A stretch of 64,000 nucleotides of DNA from Butyrivibrio hungatei NK4A153 (GTDB taxonomy: Bacteria; Bacillota; Clostridia; Lachnospirales; Lachnospiraceae). The stretch lies in NCBI RefSeq assembly GCF_000424465.1, contig NZ_AUJY01000007.1:62001-126000 (forward strand). The letters run 5' to 3'. A program made the position numbers and the translations under genes. The notes beneath the pieces were generated by a model. The model saw only the letters and a list, made by a program, of their open reading frames with translations. It ran no database searches and was not told the DNA's origin. Below, one piece after another: positions 48,743-57,429 of this stretch. Each line of letters opens with the position of its first letter. Positions within the stretch are counted from its first letter, which is position 1.

Positions 48743-51034
48743 TTACTTTTTAGCTGCCTTTTTGACCTTTGTCTTAAGATCATACCATACAGGTGATGCG
48801 ATGCAGATTGAAGAATATGTACCGCAGATCACACCAACCATAAGAGGAAGTGCAAATGCCTTAATATCGGCCACACCAAAGATATAAAGAGCAAGTACTG
48901 TGAAGAATGTTGTCAAAGATGTAAACAAGCTTCGTGTGATTGTCTGAGACACACTCTTATTAACAAGTTCGCCAAGCTCTTTCTTATTGGTTGCATTGTG
49001 CTGGTTCTCACGGATACGGTCAAATGTAACAATCGTATCGTTAATTGAATAACCGATAATGGTAAGAACTACAGCAATGAATGTTGTTCCTACAGCATAT
49101 CTTGAAATTGCATAGGCAACAACAACGACAAGTGCATCATGTGCGAGTGCGATTATAGCAGCCGCACCAAATTTAATATCCTTAAATCTGATCCAGATGT
49201 AGATAAGCATAAGTATAAGAGCAATAACAAGTGACTTAACCGCATCTACTCTCATCTCACCACTGATGGTTGAGCTGATCGTCTCGGCAGCAATGTTGTC
49301 ATTGCTTACGCCATACTTCTCTTCCATCATCTTATCAAATGCTTCTCTCTGATCTACAGTAAGTGTACCTGTCTTAAATACAATCTGATTTGTTCCTTCT
49401 ACAGCCTGAGGAAGGACTTCCTTAGCACCTGTAACTTCTTTGATCTGAGGAACTATGTCAGACTCTACTGTAGCAAAATCATATGCCTTATCAAATGTAA
49501 CGGTTGTAGATGTACCACCTACAAAGTCAAGGCTGTAATTGAATGCTCCCTTTCCCTGTGAAGCATTAACTATCATAAATACTACTCCGACTGCAACAAC
49601 AGCGCATGAAATAGCATAGAATATCTTTCTCTTCTGTACGAAAGGCTTTGTTGAAACTGTTTTAGCCTTGCCGTAGAATACAGGATTCTGAATACCAAGT
49701 CCGAAGAAGATTGAAGTAATCGCTCTTGTAACAACAAGTGCCGTGAACATTGAAAGGATGATACCAAGGATAAGTGTCTCTGCAAATCCCTTAATTGATC
49801 CTGTTCCTCCGACTCTAAGAACTATGGCAATAATAAGTGTTGTAATATTTCCGTCGAGGATTGATGAAAGAGCTTTGTTATAACCGTTCTTTCTCGCATC
49901 ATCAACAGCTTTTCCGACTGCAATCTCTTCTCTTATTCTCGCAAATACAAGAACGTTTGCGTCAACCGCCATACCGATTGAAAGAATGATACCTGCAATT
50001 CCGGGAAGTGTAAGCGTCATCTCGAATGCTGAAAGCAGGAATACGATAAGTCCGCAGTAGAATCCGAGAGCAAGTGTAGCTGAAAGACCGAGTATTCTGA
50101 AGAATACGATCATAAATACCGCAATAAGTGCGAATCCGACAGCTGCTGCGATCAAACTTGTTCTGATAGCATTTGAACCAAGCTGTGCTCCGACAACATT
50201 TGAACGAAGTTCCTGAAGCTGAAGCTTAAGCGATCCGACTCTGATATTTGTTGCAACCCTATCAGCCTCTTCAAATGTAAATCCACCGCTGATAACACTC
50301 TTTCCGTCAAGGATTTCAGCCTTAACAGAAGGAACGCTTATGAATCTTCCGTCATAGTAGATTGCAATAGTATCCTGATTGTTGTTAAATGCTTTTTTGG
50401 TTGCTTCTGCGAAAGCTTCTCCGCCCTCTTTAGTAAACTCAAGCGATACTACAGGCTCCTGCTTACCATACTCATCATTCTGTCCGACTACCTGAGAAGA
50501 TGCAACCTGATCACCCGAAAGAACAATCGATCCGTCCGCAAGAAGCTCATCTATTGACTTATTGAGCTGATATCCGGGCGTAACACCTTCTTCAAGTTTC
50601 ATATTACCGTTTTCATCGGTAGTAAAACCACTGTGATATGTGTAATTCTCATTGCCGTCCTTATCAAGATGGCTGATGAAGTAAAGATTACCGGGCTGAC
50701 CAAGTTCCGAAAGAATCTTGTTTGCATCGGAAGCTCCGGGAATCTCGATGTTGATTCTGTTGCTACCCTCCTGATAAACCTGTGCCTCTGTGCTATACTG
50801 ATCGACACGCTGCTGAAGCTTGAAGATTGTATCGCTCATATCTTCCTTGCTGGGATTCTCATCACCAACAACTTCGTAAGTGATGCTGACACCACCTGCA
50901 AGGTCAAGTCCAAGGTCAATACTTGACAATGATCCGGATTTGTCTGCACCCAATCCGTATGCTGCTGAGTAACCAATTCCAACCAAAAGAGCAAGCATAA
51001 GGATCAAAGCAGGAATCCACTTTAACTTTTTCAT
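48743..51034 (-). CDS. secDF: Fused protein translocase subunits SecD-SecF
   Basis: 763 residues. SecD and SecF are joined in one chain, as in many Firmicutes; they use the proton gradient to help complete protein export. The SecD half has an N-terminal helix (WIPALILMLALLVGIGYSAA), LGLDLAGGVSITYEVVGDEN, the P1 head domain and VGAQLGSNAIRTSLIAAAVG with GIAGIILSIGMAVDANVLVF. The SecF half starts near residue 460 (FVQKRKIFYAISCAVVAVGV), then NYSLDFVGGTSTTVTF and TIIGYSINDTIVTFDRIREN. Export and cross-linked-peptide genes follow upstream (scfB, scfA). Confidence 0.95.
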   Translation of the reverse strand: MKKLKWIPALILMLALLVGIGYSAAYGLGADKSGSLSSIDLGLDLAGGVSITYEVVGDENPSKEDMSDTIFKLQQRVDQYSTEAQVYQEGSNRINIEIPGASDANKILSELGQPGNLYFISHLDKDGNENYTYHSGFTTDENGNMKLEEGVTPGYQLNKSIDELLADGSIVLSGDQVASSQVVGQNDEYGKQEPVVSLEFTKEGGEAFAEATKKAFNNNQDTIAIYYDGRFISVPSVKAEILDGKSVISGGFTFEEADRVATNIRVGSLKLQLQELRSNVVGAQLGSNAIRTSLIAAAVGFALIAVFMIVFFRILGLSATLALGFYCGLIVFLLSAFEMTLTLPGIAGIILSIGMAVDANVLVFARIREEIAVGKAVDDARKNGYNKALSSILDGNITTLIIAIVLRVGGTGSIKGFAETLILGIILSMFTALVVTRAITSIFFGLGIQNPVFYGKAKTVSTKPFVQKRKIFYAISCAVVAVGVVFMIVNASQGKGAFNYSLDFVGGTSTTVTFDKAYDFATVESDIVPQIKEVTGAKEVLPQAVEGTNQIVFKTGTLTVDQREAFDKMMEEKYGVSNDNIAAETISSTISGEMRVDAVKSLVIALILMLIYIWIRFKDIKFGAAAIIALAHDALVVVVAYAISRYAVGTTFIAVVLTIIGYSINDTIVTFDRIRENQHNATNKKELGELVNKSVSQTITRSLFTSLTTFFTVLALYIFGVADIKAFALPLMVGVICGTYSSICIASPVWYDLKTKVKKAAKK

Positions 51035-51060
51035 TATACAGTTCCTCCCATGAATTTTTC

Positions 51061-52491
51061 TTATTCGGCCAACGCCGCTTTAATCATAATCGCACACTCT
51101 ATACGTTTTCTCTGAAGCTCACAACCATGCTTGTAAGTTGCATTGATATCTCCGTTGAAATTGTATGCGTTAGCAGCACAACCACCGCTGCAATAATATC
51201 TTGCAAAGCATTTCTGACATTCGGGTCTTGAATAAACATTGCTCTTCTTGAACATGTCCCTTATGTCGGGTCTGGTTATTCCATCGAAAACGTTACCCAT
51301 GATAAAGTCTTCGTTACCAACGAACTGGTGGCAGGGGTAAAGGTCTCCCCAAGGTGTTACACCAAGGTACTCACATCCCGATCCGCAACCTGACAATCTC
51401 TTGGCAACACAAGGGCCGCCCTCAAGATCTATGTTAAAGTGGAAGAAATTAAATCCTTTTCCTTCCTTGTGTTTCTCAATATAATACTTTGCAAGTTTGT
51501 CGTACTCTTCACAGATGATCGGAATATCCTCATCCTTAAATGCGTACCAATCTTCAGGCGAAGCAACTACAGGCTCTACGGATATCTGCTTAAATCCAAG
51601 CTCTGCAAGATGCTTAACATCTTCCGAGAAATCAAGATTGGCATGAGTAAATGTTCCTCGAACGAAGTATCTGAGCTGGTGACGGCTCTCCGCAACCTTC
51701 TGATACTTGGGAACAATGTCATCATAGCAACCCTGTCCGCCTGCTCTGGGACGCATGGAGTCATTGACTTCCTTTCGTCCGTCGATGGAAAGGACTATAT
51801 TACCCATCTCCTTATTAACAAACTTAAGTATCTCATCATTTAAAAGAGTTCCGTTTGTTGTGATAGTGAAACGGAAATTCTTGTCATATTCTTTTTCAAT
51901 TGAGCGTCCGTACTCAACGAGCTTCTTGACAACTTCCCAGTTCATAAGGGGTTCGCCGCCAAAGAAATCGACCTCGAGGTTCTTTCTTCCGCCTGAATTC
52001 TTTACAAGGAAATCAAGCGCAGCCTTTCCGACCTCTTCGCTCATAAGCGCTCTTCTACCGTGATACTCACCTTCATCCGCAAAGCAGTATTTACATCTCA
52101 AATTGCAGTCGTGAGCCACATTCAGGCAAAGTGCCTTAACAACGGTTTCTCTGTTCTGAAAATCATCCACATATCCTTCATACACATCATCCGTAAAAAG
52201 AACCTGTGCCGCTCTCAGTTCAAGAATCTCTTCGATTCCCTCTTTTATATCCTCGGTTGAATATTTAGATGCCAGATCTGTTTTTGCCAGGACACCTTTA
52301 TACAACCTGTCAAGTTCGCCCGTAATAACCGTAGTCTGACCTTCGGGTGCCGCTGCGGTACCGTATGTTCTCTTAAGCTTATCCTCAATGATCTTGACAA
52401 GGTCAAAAACTACATCGTCAACAACATGTACCGATCCGCTATTAACATCCAGAACAATATTATACCCATTGTTCTTATATGCGTGAATCAT
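51061..52491 (-). CDS. scfB: SCIFF peptide radical SAM maturase
   Basis: 476 residues. Radical SAM/SPASM enzyme that makes thioether links between cysteines and acceptor residues of the SCIFF peptide. The first part (1-110) is a peptide-recognition region. The SAM cluster motif CNLRCKYC has Cys at 129, 133 and 136. LEVDFFGGEPLMNWEVV follows, and the SPASM domain carries many Cys: CVAKRLSGCGSGCEYLGVTP, YPCHQF, CQKCFARYYCSGGCAANAYN and a final CELQRKRIEC for auxiliary clusters. Its substrate scfA is 77 bases upstream, with a strong hairpin between them. Confidence 0.95.
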   Translation of the reverse strand: MIHAYKNNGYNIVLDVNSGSVHVVDDVVFDLVKIIEDKLKRTYGTAAAPEGQTTVITGELDRLYKGVLAKTDLASKYSTEDIKEGIEEILELRAAQVLFTDDVYEGYVDDFQNRETVVKALCLNVAHDCNLRCKYCFADEGEYHGRRALMSEEVGKAALDFLVKNSGGRKNLEVDFFGGEPLMNWEVVKKLVEYGRSIEKEYDKNFRFTITTNGTLLNDEILKFVNKEMGNIVLSIDGRKEVNDSMRPRAGGQGCYDDIVPKYQKVAESRHQLRYFVRGTFTHANLDFSEDVKHLAELGFKQISVEPVVASPEDWYAFKDEDIPIICEEYDKLAKYYIEKHKEGKGFNFFHFNIDLEGGPCVAKRLSGCGSGCEYLGVTPWGDLYPCHQFVGNEDFIMGNVFDGITRPDIRDMFKKSNVYSRPECQKCFARYYCSGGCAANAYNFNGDINATYKHGCELQRKRIECAIMIKAALAE

Positions 52492-52514
52492 AATATCTCC
52501 TGTAACCTACATAC

Positions 52515-52544
52515 GGCGGGCAGCGACCATGGCCGCTGCCCGCC
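52515..52544. other. Strong hairpin between scfA and scfB
   Basis: GGCGGGCAGCG (52515-52525) and CGCTGCCCGCC (52534-52544) form an 11-base GC-rich stem with an eight-base loop. It lies between the scfA stop (52569) and the scfB start (52491). On the minus strand no T run follows, so it looks more like an RNA-stabilising or partial read-through structure than a full terminator. Confidence 0.7.
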
Positions 52545-52568
52545 TAATTTTACTTTAATTAAACAATA

Positions 52569-52715
52569 TTATTTGCTAAGCTGCTCACAGCTCTGATTTC
52601 CAACTGTGCATGATGTCTTGCATGCTGACTGGCATGATGTCTGGCACTCACCGCATCCGCCCTTCTTCATTGATTCTTTAAGATTTCTTGTAATCAAAGA
52701 CTTAACGTGCTTCAT
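52569..52715 (-). CDS. scfA: SCIFF six-cysteine peptide precursor
   Basis: 48 residues. A Lys/Arg-rich leader (MKHVKSLITRNLKESMKKGG) precedes the core with six cysteines at 21, 24, 28, 32, 36 and 43 in a stretch of 25 residues. This is the six-cysteines-in-forty-five (SCIFF) ribosomal peptide nearly universal in Clostridia, modified by the adjacent scfB. RBS AGGAGGAAA is next to the ATG at 52715. Function of the mature peptide is unknown. Confidence 0.95.
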   Translation of the reverse strand: MKHVKSLITRNLKESMKKGGCGECQTSCQSACKTSCTVGNQSCEQLSK

Positions 52716-52801
52716 CGATTTTCCTCCTACTGATTGCCTCAAAATACTTATAGTTTCTGAGCCTTATACATCGACTCAGTATATCATATATTTCTGAAAT
52801 A

Positions 52802-54082
52802 TTAAAGTGTTTCTTTTTGTTCCTTCGATAGTTCGCAGTTGACTGTCATAAGCACTTTCGTGATCCTGTTTCTCTTGATACCGCGCGCTGTAAGCGTTAT
52901 TCCGCTGTCAAGAGTGACCGTCTCCCCGTAGCTCGGAAGCCTGTCAAGATTCTCTATCATCAGACCGCCGATAGAATCGTAATCTTCTGATGAAAGATCG
53001 GTTCCGAGAGCATCATTGATATCTGCGAGCTTCATATTTCCTTCCACAAGGTATTTCATACCGCCTACATTCTTTATTAGCTCGGCTTCATCCGAATCAT
53101 ACTCATCTCTGATCTCGCCGACTATCTCCTCAAGAAGATCTTCAAGCGTTATCATTCCCACAGTAGATCCATATTCCGAAAGGACAAAGGCTACGCTTCG
53201 TGTCTTTTCTCTCATTTCCACAAGAAGGTCCGATGTCTTCTTGTATTCATATGTGTAATAGGCCTTTCTGATGTGGTCTTTTACCTTGAAATTCTCTTTA
53301 TCCTTGATAAGAATGAGATCTTTTACATTTATAAGACCAATGATATTATCCTGATCGTTTCCGTCATACACAGGAATTCTTGTGTACATATCCTCTTTGA
53401 ATACGCGCATCACCTCTGTATAATCGGCATCCGAACTCACACAGCTCATATCAATCCTGGGAATCATTATGTCTTTTGCAAGCGCATCGCTGAAATCAAA
53501 AAGGTTAAAGATAATCTTCTTCTCATCACTTTCGATAACGCCGTCCTCATGGCTTACATCAACATACGTCTTAAGCTCATTTTCGGTCACCTTCTGTTGC
53601 TTGTTGGTATCAATCCTGAAGATCTTAAGTAATGCAGTCGCTATCCCATTGATAACAAAGCTGAACGGAACCATAAGGATCATAACGGTCTCTATGAGCG
53701 GTTCATACAAAAGAGCCATGTTCTCCGCATATGCCTTGGCTATTGTTTTCGGAATAATCTCACCAAATATTAGAACTACCAAAGTAAGCGCTCCGGTTCC
53801 GAGCCCTATGTAAAGATTGCCCCACATATCCGTGACAAACACTGTCATAAGCGCAGAAGCACTCAAGTTTACAATATTGTTTCCGATAAGGATCGCAGAA
53901 AGCATCTTCTGCGGGTCGTCATATATAGCAAGGATCCGTCCCGCCTTTTTATTCCCATCATCTGCAAGAGCCTTGATTCTGACTCTGTTGATCGTCATGT
54001 AAGCTGTCTCCGCGGATGAAAAAAATGCAGACAACAGAACCAATAATACCAAGGTGATTATTCTGACTAAGTGGGTGTCCAA
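52802..54082 (-). CDS. CNNM/CorC-type membrane protein (hemolysin family)
   Basis: 426 residues. The N-terminal DUF21/CNNM membrane domain has about four helices: IITLVLLVLLSAFFSSAETA, ILIGNNIVNLSASALMTVFV, LYIGLGTGALTLVVLIFGEI and ETVMILMVPFSFVINGIATA. Two CBS domains follow (about 200-330, with IMIPRIDMSCVSSDADYTEV and VLSEYGSTVGMITLEDLLEE), then a CorC_HlyC transporter-associated domain. Homologues export Mg or other divalent ions, or sense them. The start codon is TTG with GGAGG upstream. It lies 40 bases from hisS. Confidence 0.9.
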   Translation of the reverse strand: MDTHLVRIITLVLLVLLSAFFSSAETAYMTINRVRIKALADDGNKKAGRILAIYDDPQKMLSAILIGNNIVNLSASALMTVFVTDMWGNLYIGLGTGALTLVVLIFGEIIPKTIAKAYAENMALLYEPLIETVMILMVPFSFVINGIATALLKIFRIDTNKQQKVTENELKTYVDVSHEDGVIESDEKKIIFNLFDFSDALAKDIMIPRIDMSCVSSDADYTEVMRVFKEDMYTRIPVYDGNDQDNIIGLINVKDLILIKDKENFKVKDHIRKAYYTYEYKKTSDLLVEMREKTRSVAFVLSEYGSTVGMITLEDLLEEIVGEIRDEYDSDEAELIKNVGGMKYLVEGNMKLADINDALGTDLSSEDYDSIGGLMIENLDRLPSYGETVTLDSGITLTARGIKRNRITKVLMTVNCELSKEQKETL

Positions 54083-54122
54083 TCACATTCCTCCTCTAAG
54101 AACCCGGGCCGCTCTGCCTGTC

Positions 54123-55388
54123 TTATTCAAGCGGCTTGTCATAAAAGTCCCTGAACTCCTCATATCCCTGCTCTGTAAGGCTCTGCTTCTGGAACTTCTT
54201 GTTCTTATTCATACGTACAACAAGAACCTGCTTTCCTTCCGCTCTCTCCTTCTGCGCTTCGGATATGATCTCCGCAAGTCTGTCGCCCTTTATACCCTTT
54301 TCGATAAGGAAAGCAACTTTTGTGCTCGCGCCGGGAATCTTGAATCCTTCGTCCATCATTATCATGATGATTCTCTCAAATCCGATTGAGAAGCCGCAAG
54401 CAGGTGTATCCTGTCCAAGGAACTTTCCTACCATCTTGTCGTATCTTCCGCCACCACCGCAGCTTCCGCCGTACTGAGGCATGGATACTTCGAAGATTGT
54501 TCCCGTATAATACGACATTCCTCTTACAAGCGTGGGATCGAATACCATCTCAAACTGTGCCGACTTTGTCTTCTCAACACTGTCGATGATCTCGGTAAGA
54601 CCTTCACTGACCTCAGCGTCAAGATTATCACTGATCTTGTCTGCAACGGCCTTAAGAGCATCAATTCCACTCTTTCCGCTTATAAGTTCAAAAAGCTCGA
54701 TATACTTATTTACAGAATCGGCATCATAACCGTCCTTAATAAGCTCTTCCTTTACTCCGTCAAGTCCGATCTTATCCATCTTATCAAGTGTGATGAATAC
54801 GTCATCGTACTTCTCCTCAGGGAATCCGCTGTATGCAGCCATTGCCTTGAGAATCCTTCTGTCATTGATACGGATCTTAAAATCCTTGAATCCGAGATTT
54901 CCGAGCGTTGTGGTTGTCGCAAGAATAAGCTCTATCTCAGCAAGATTTGAAGGCTCTCCCAATATATCAATATCGCACTGCATGAACTGACGGTATCTTC
55001 CCTTCTGAGGTCTGTCGGCTCTCCATACATTTCCCATCTGAAGTGCCTTAAAAGGAGCCGGAAGCTCATTTGCATGATTTGCATAAAAACGAACAAGAGG
55101 AACCGTAAGGTCATAGCGAAGTCCTGAATCCGTAAGGTCGTTCTCTTCCTTCGCCGTAGCCAGGTTAAGCTTTTCTCCTCTCTTCATTACCTTGAATATA
55201 AGCTTCTCGTTCTCTCCGCCCTGCTTACTGTTGAGGTTTGCAAGTGACTCAACACAAGGTGTCTCTATAGATGTGAAGCCAAATTCAGCATATGTCTTCT
55301 TAATAATACCTATACAATAGTCTCTAAGTTGCATCTCGGAAGGAAGAATGTCCTTCATTCCGGTAACCGGTTTCTTTATCAGTGCCAT
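54123..55388 (-). CDS. hisS: Histidyl-tRNA synthetase
   Basis: 421 residues. Class II synthetase. Motif 1 region is FGFTSIETPCVESLANL, motif 2 is LRYDLTVPLVRFYANHANEL with QMGNVWRADRPQKGRYRQFM, the histidine-specific region is VRGMSYYTGTIFEVSMPQYG, and motif 3 is GGGRYDKMVGKFLG with CGFSIGFERIIMIMM. The C-terminal anticodon-binding domain runs to DFYDKPLE. It stands alone in its operon position before the CNNM/CorC gene. Start at the ATG at 55388. Confidence 0.96.
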   Translation of the reverse strand: MALIKKPVTGMKDILPSEMQLRDYCIGIIKKTYAEFGFTSIETPCVESLANLNSKQGGENEKLIFKVMKRGEKLNLATAKEENDLTDSGLRYDLTVPLVRFYANHANELPAPFKALQMGNVWRADRPQKGRYRQFMQCDIDILGEPSNLAEIELILATTTTLGNLGFKDFKIRINDRRILKAMAAYSGFPEEKYDDVFITLDKMDKIGLDGVKEELIKDGYDADSVNKYIELFELISGKSGIDALKAVADKISDNLDAEVSEGLTEIIDSVEKTKSAQFEMVFDPTLVRGMSYYTGTIFEVSMPQYGGSCGGGGRYDKMVGKFLGQDTPACGFSIGFERIIMIMMDEGFKIPGASTKVAFLIEKGIKGDRLAEIISEAQKERAEGKQVLVVRMNKNKKFQKQSLTEQGYEEFRDFYDKPLE

Positions 55389-55476
55389 ACTTTACCATCC
55401 TTAAATTATAATCAAGCATAAATTTTACACTCACTAAGCCCCCATTGCAAGGAAATACTGATCAAGTAAGTTCCCC

Positions 55477-57429
55477 TCAATTATTATTCTGCAGGAACTC
55501 AATGAACTGGTCCCTTGGCATAGGTCTTGCATAGAAAAAGCCCTGAATATGGTCGCATCCAAGCCTGATTATCTGCTTTGCCTGCTCTCCGGTCTCAACT
55601 CCCTCAGCCACTATTTCTTTTCCGAGGCTCTTAATTATCTTTATCATATTATACATGATCATGTATGAATTCTCTGATTCAAAGGCCGCCTGAACGGTAC
55701 TCTTATCAAGTTTAAAGATCTTGACCGGCATATCGGCAAGTCTTGAAAAATTCGAATATCCCGTTCCGAAATCATCCATGGAAAAAGTGATTCCCGAACT
55801 CATAAGTTTGCTGATATTCTGATCGATCACGGATGTAACATCTTTATCCCAAGTCTCCGTTATCTCAAGATTTATCCTCGAAGGTCCTATATTATACGCT
55901 TTCAGAATTTTAAGAATACTCTCTGCAAGATTGGTCTGAATGCAATCGACAACGGAAAGATTGACTTCGACATATTCGAGGCCGTAACTTACCGCCTTCG
56001 TAGTTGCCAGCATCTCACATACAGATGAAAGTACAAATCTGTCAATTCCAAGAACCGTTCCGTTCTTCTCAGCTATCGGCATAAATACAGCAGGAGAAAT
56101 ATAGCCCGCCCTCGGGTCCTTGAGCCTTATAAGTGCCTCACATGAAGAAAACTTTCCGGTAACAGGCGAATAGATAGGCTGATAATAAACTTCAAGCAAA
56201 CCGTTATCAAGAGCATGGCGCACAAGATTTCCGATCTTTTTATCATATTCGATATGCTTAAGATTAAGGTCCGACACCCTGAGCACATATTTACTGTTCC
56301 TCGAAAGTGCCTTGTACATCATATTGCTTATCTCATCAAACCGCTCTATCGTTTTGAAATCATCCGGAAATCCTATCGCGCTTGTACTTACATCAAAGCC
56401 AACTTCCAAATCTCTTAATTTAAAAGGCTCTTTAAACCTCGCCTTTATGGCATCCGAAAGCTTGTCGATATCCTCCGAATTTGATTTTACATCAGGGATG
56501 AGCAGGGCAAAAAAGCCGTCTCTTGGAAAAAATACTTCCGCTCCGAAACAGGACTTTTTCAAAAACTCGGTCATCTGCCTCAAAAGATCGGAAGCCGCTT
56601 CCACCGACTCACTTCCGATTGTTATGGGAAGTTTATCCACTCTTATTTCCATGAGTGTGAACGTCTTCTTTTGTAGAAGTTTTGTATATACTGCGAAATT
56701 CAGGGCATTTTTTGTACCGACTCCGGACATCCTGTCCACAAATTCACTCGGATTCTGGAAAGTAAAGACGCACAGCAAAAGAGAAATCGCAACGCTGAAC
56801 TCGAACACAGTCCCCGTCCTGAATATGATCCTCATGGGAACTCCAAGGAGCATCAGAATGTAGTACGTATAGATAGCCATCGTTTTTTCGCTCGCCAGAA
56901 CTCTTCCGTATTTGATCATCAGATATGACGCAAAGATAAGATACAGAACTATTCCGATACTTACAAGAATCTCATTTGGGAAAAAATAGATAATCTCACC
57001 GTTATGATCGAAGTAATAGAAAAAGTCGGTAAAATATCCCAACATCAAAATAAGGATTGTAAACACCGTCGGCAATATTATGACAAGCTTTTTCCACAAC
57101 TTGTTTAATTGCATACCAAAAATAGCCATCAGATACAGGATGGAAAAGAATGCAACAAGATACGACATCACTTTTTCCACCATGACCACAAGGCAATTCA
57201 TTTCGTAAGTCAGGCAATCTTTCATCCACCTGTTGTTCACCCACAGAATATGAATTAATCCCATCACATTAAGAATCGTTCCGACTATGATCAATACGCC
57301 AAAGATACGACTCTGCTTTCCGTAAGAGAACTCTTCCGAAGAATATATGATTATGATAACTGCCATCAGCACAAGTGCCGATATCGATAAGCAAGCATCA
57401 TAGCTGTTCGGATCGGTTAAAAATCCCAT
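55477..57429 (-). CDS. Membrane GGDEF-EAL protein with active-looking EAL domain
   Basis: About 650 residues. N-terminal seven or eight membrane helices (about 10-235: LSISALVLMAVIIIIYSS, LVIILPTVFTILILMLGYF, IFRTGTVFEFSVAISLLLCV). A degenerate GGDEF domain (about 240-400) reads RDGFF where GGDEF is expected. The EAL domain keeps catalytic motifs: YYQPIYSPVTGKFSSCEALI (EAL), NLEITE, SMDDFGTGYSNFS (DDFGTG), FKLDKS and EIVAEGVE (E-G-V-E). It should cleave cyclic di-GMP. Its ATG at 57429 shares one base with the stop of the following paralogue, so the two are coupled. Confidence 0.9.
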   Translation of the reverse strand: MGFLTDPNSYDACLSISALVLMAVIIIIYSSEEFSYGKQSRIFGVLIIVGTILNVMGLIHILWVNNRWMKDCLTYEMNCLVVMVEKVMSYLVAFFSILYLMAIFGMQLNKLWKKLVIILPTVFTILILMLGYFTDFFYYFDHNGEIIYFFPNEILVSIGIVLYLIFASYLMIKYGRVLASEKTMAIYTYYILMLLGVPMRIIFRTGTVFEFSVAISLLLCVFTFQNPSEFVDRMSGVGTKNALNFAVYTKLLQKKTFTLMEIRVDKLPITIGSESVEAASDLLRQMTEFLKKSCFGAEVFFPRDGFFALLIPDVKSNSEDIDKLSDAIKARFKEPFKLRDLEVGFDVSTSAIGFPDDFKTIERFDEISNMMYKALSRNSKYVLRVSDLNLKHIEYDKKIGNLVRHALDNGLLEVYYQPIYSPVTGKFSSCEALIRLKDPRAGYISPAVFMPIAEKNGTVLGIDRFVLSSVCEMLATTKAVSYGLEYVEVNLSVVDCIQTNLAESILKILKAYNIGPSRINLEITETWDKDVTSVIDQNISKLMSSGITFSMDDFGTGYSNFSRLADMPVKIFKLDKSTVQAAFESENSYMIMYNMIKIIKSLGKEIVAEGVETGEQAKQIIRLGCDHIQGFFYARPMPRDQFIEFLQNNN

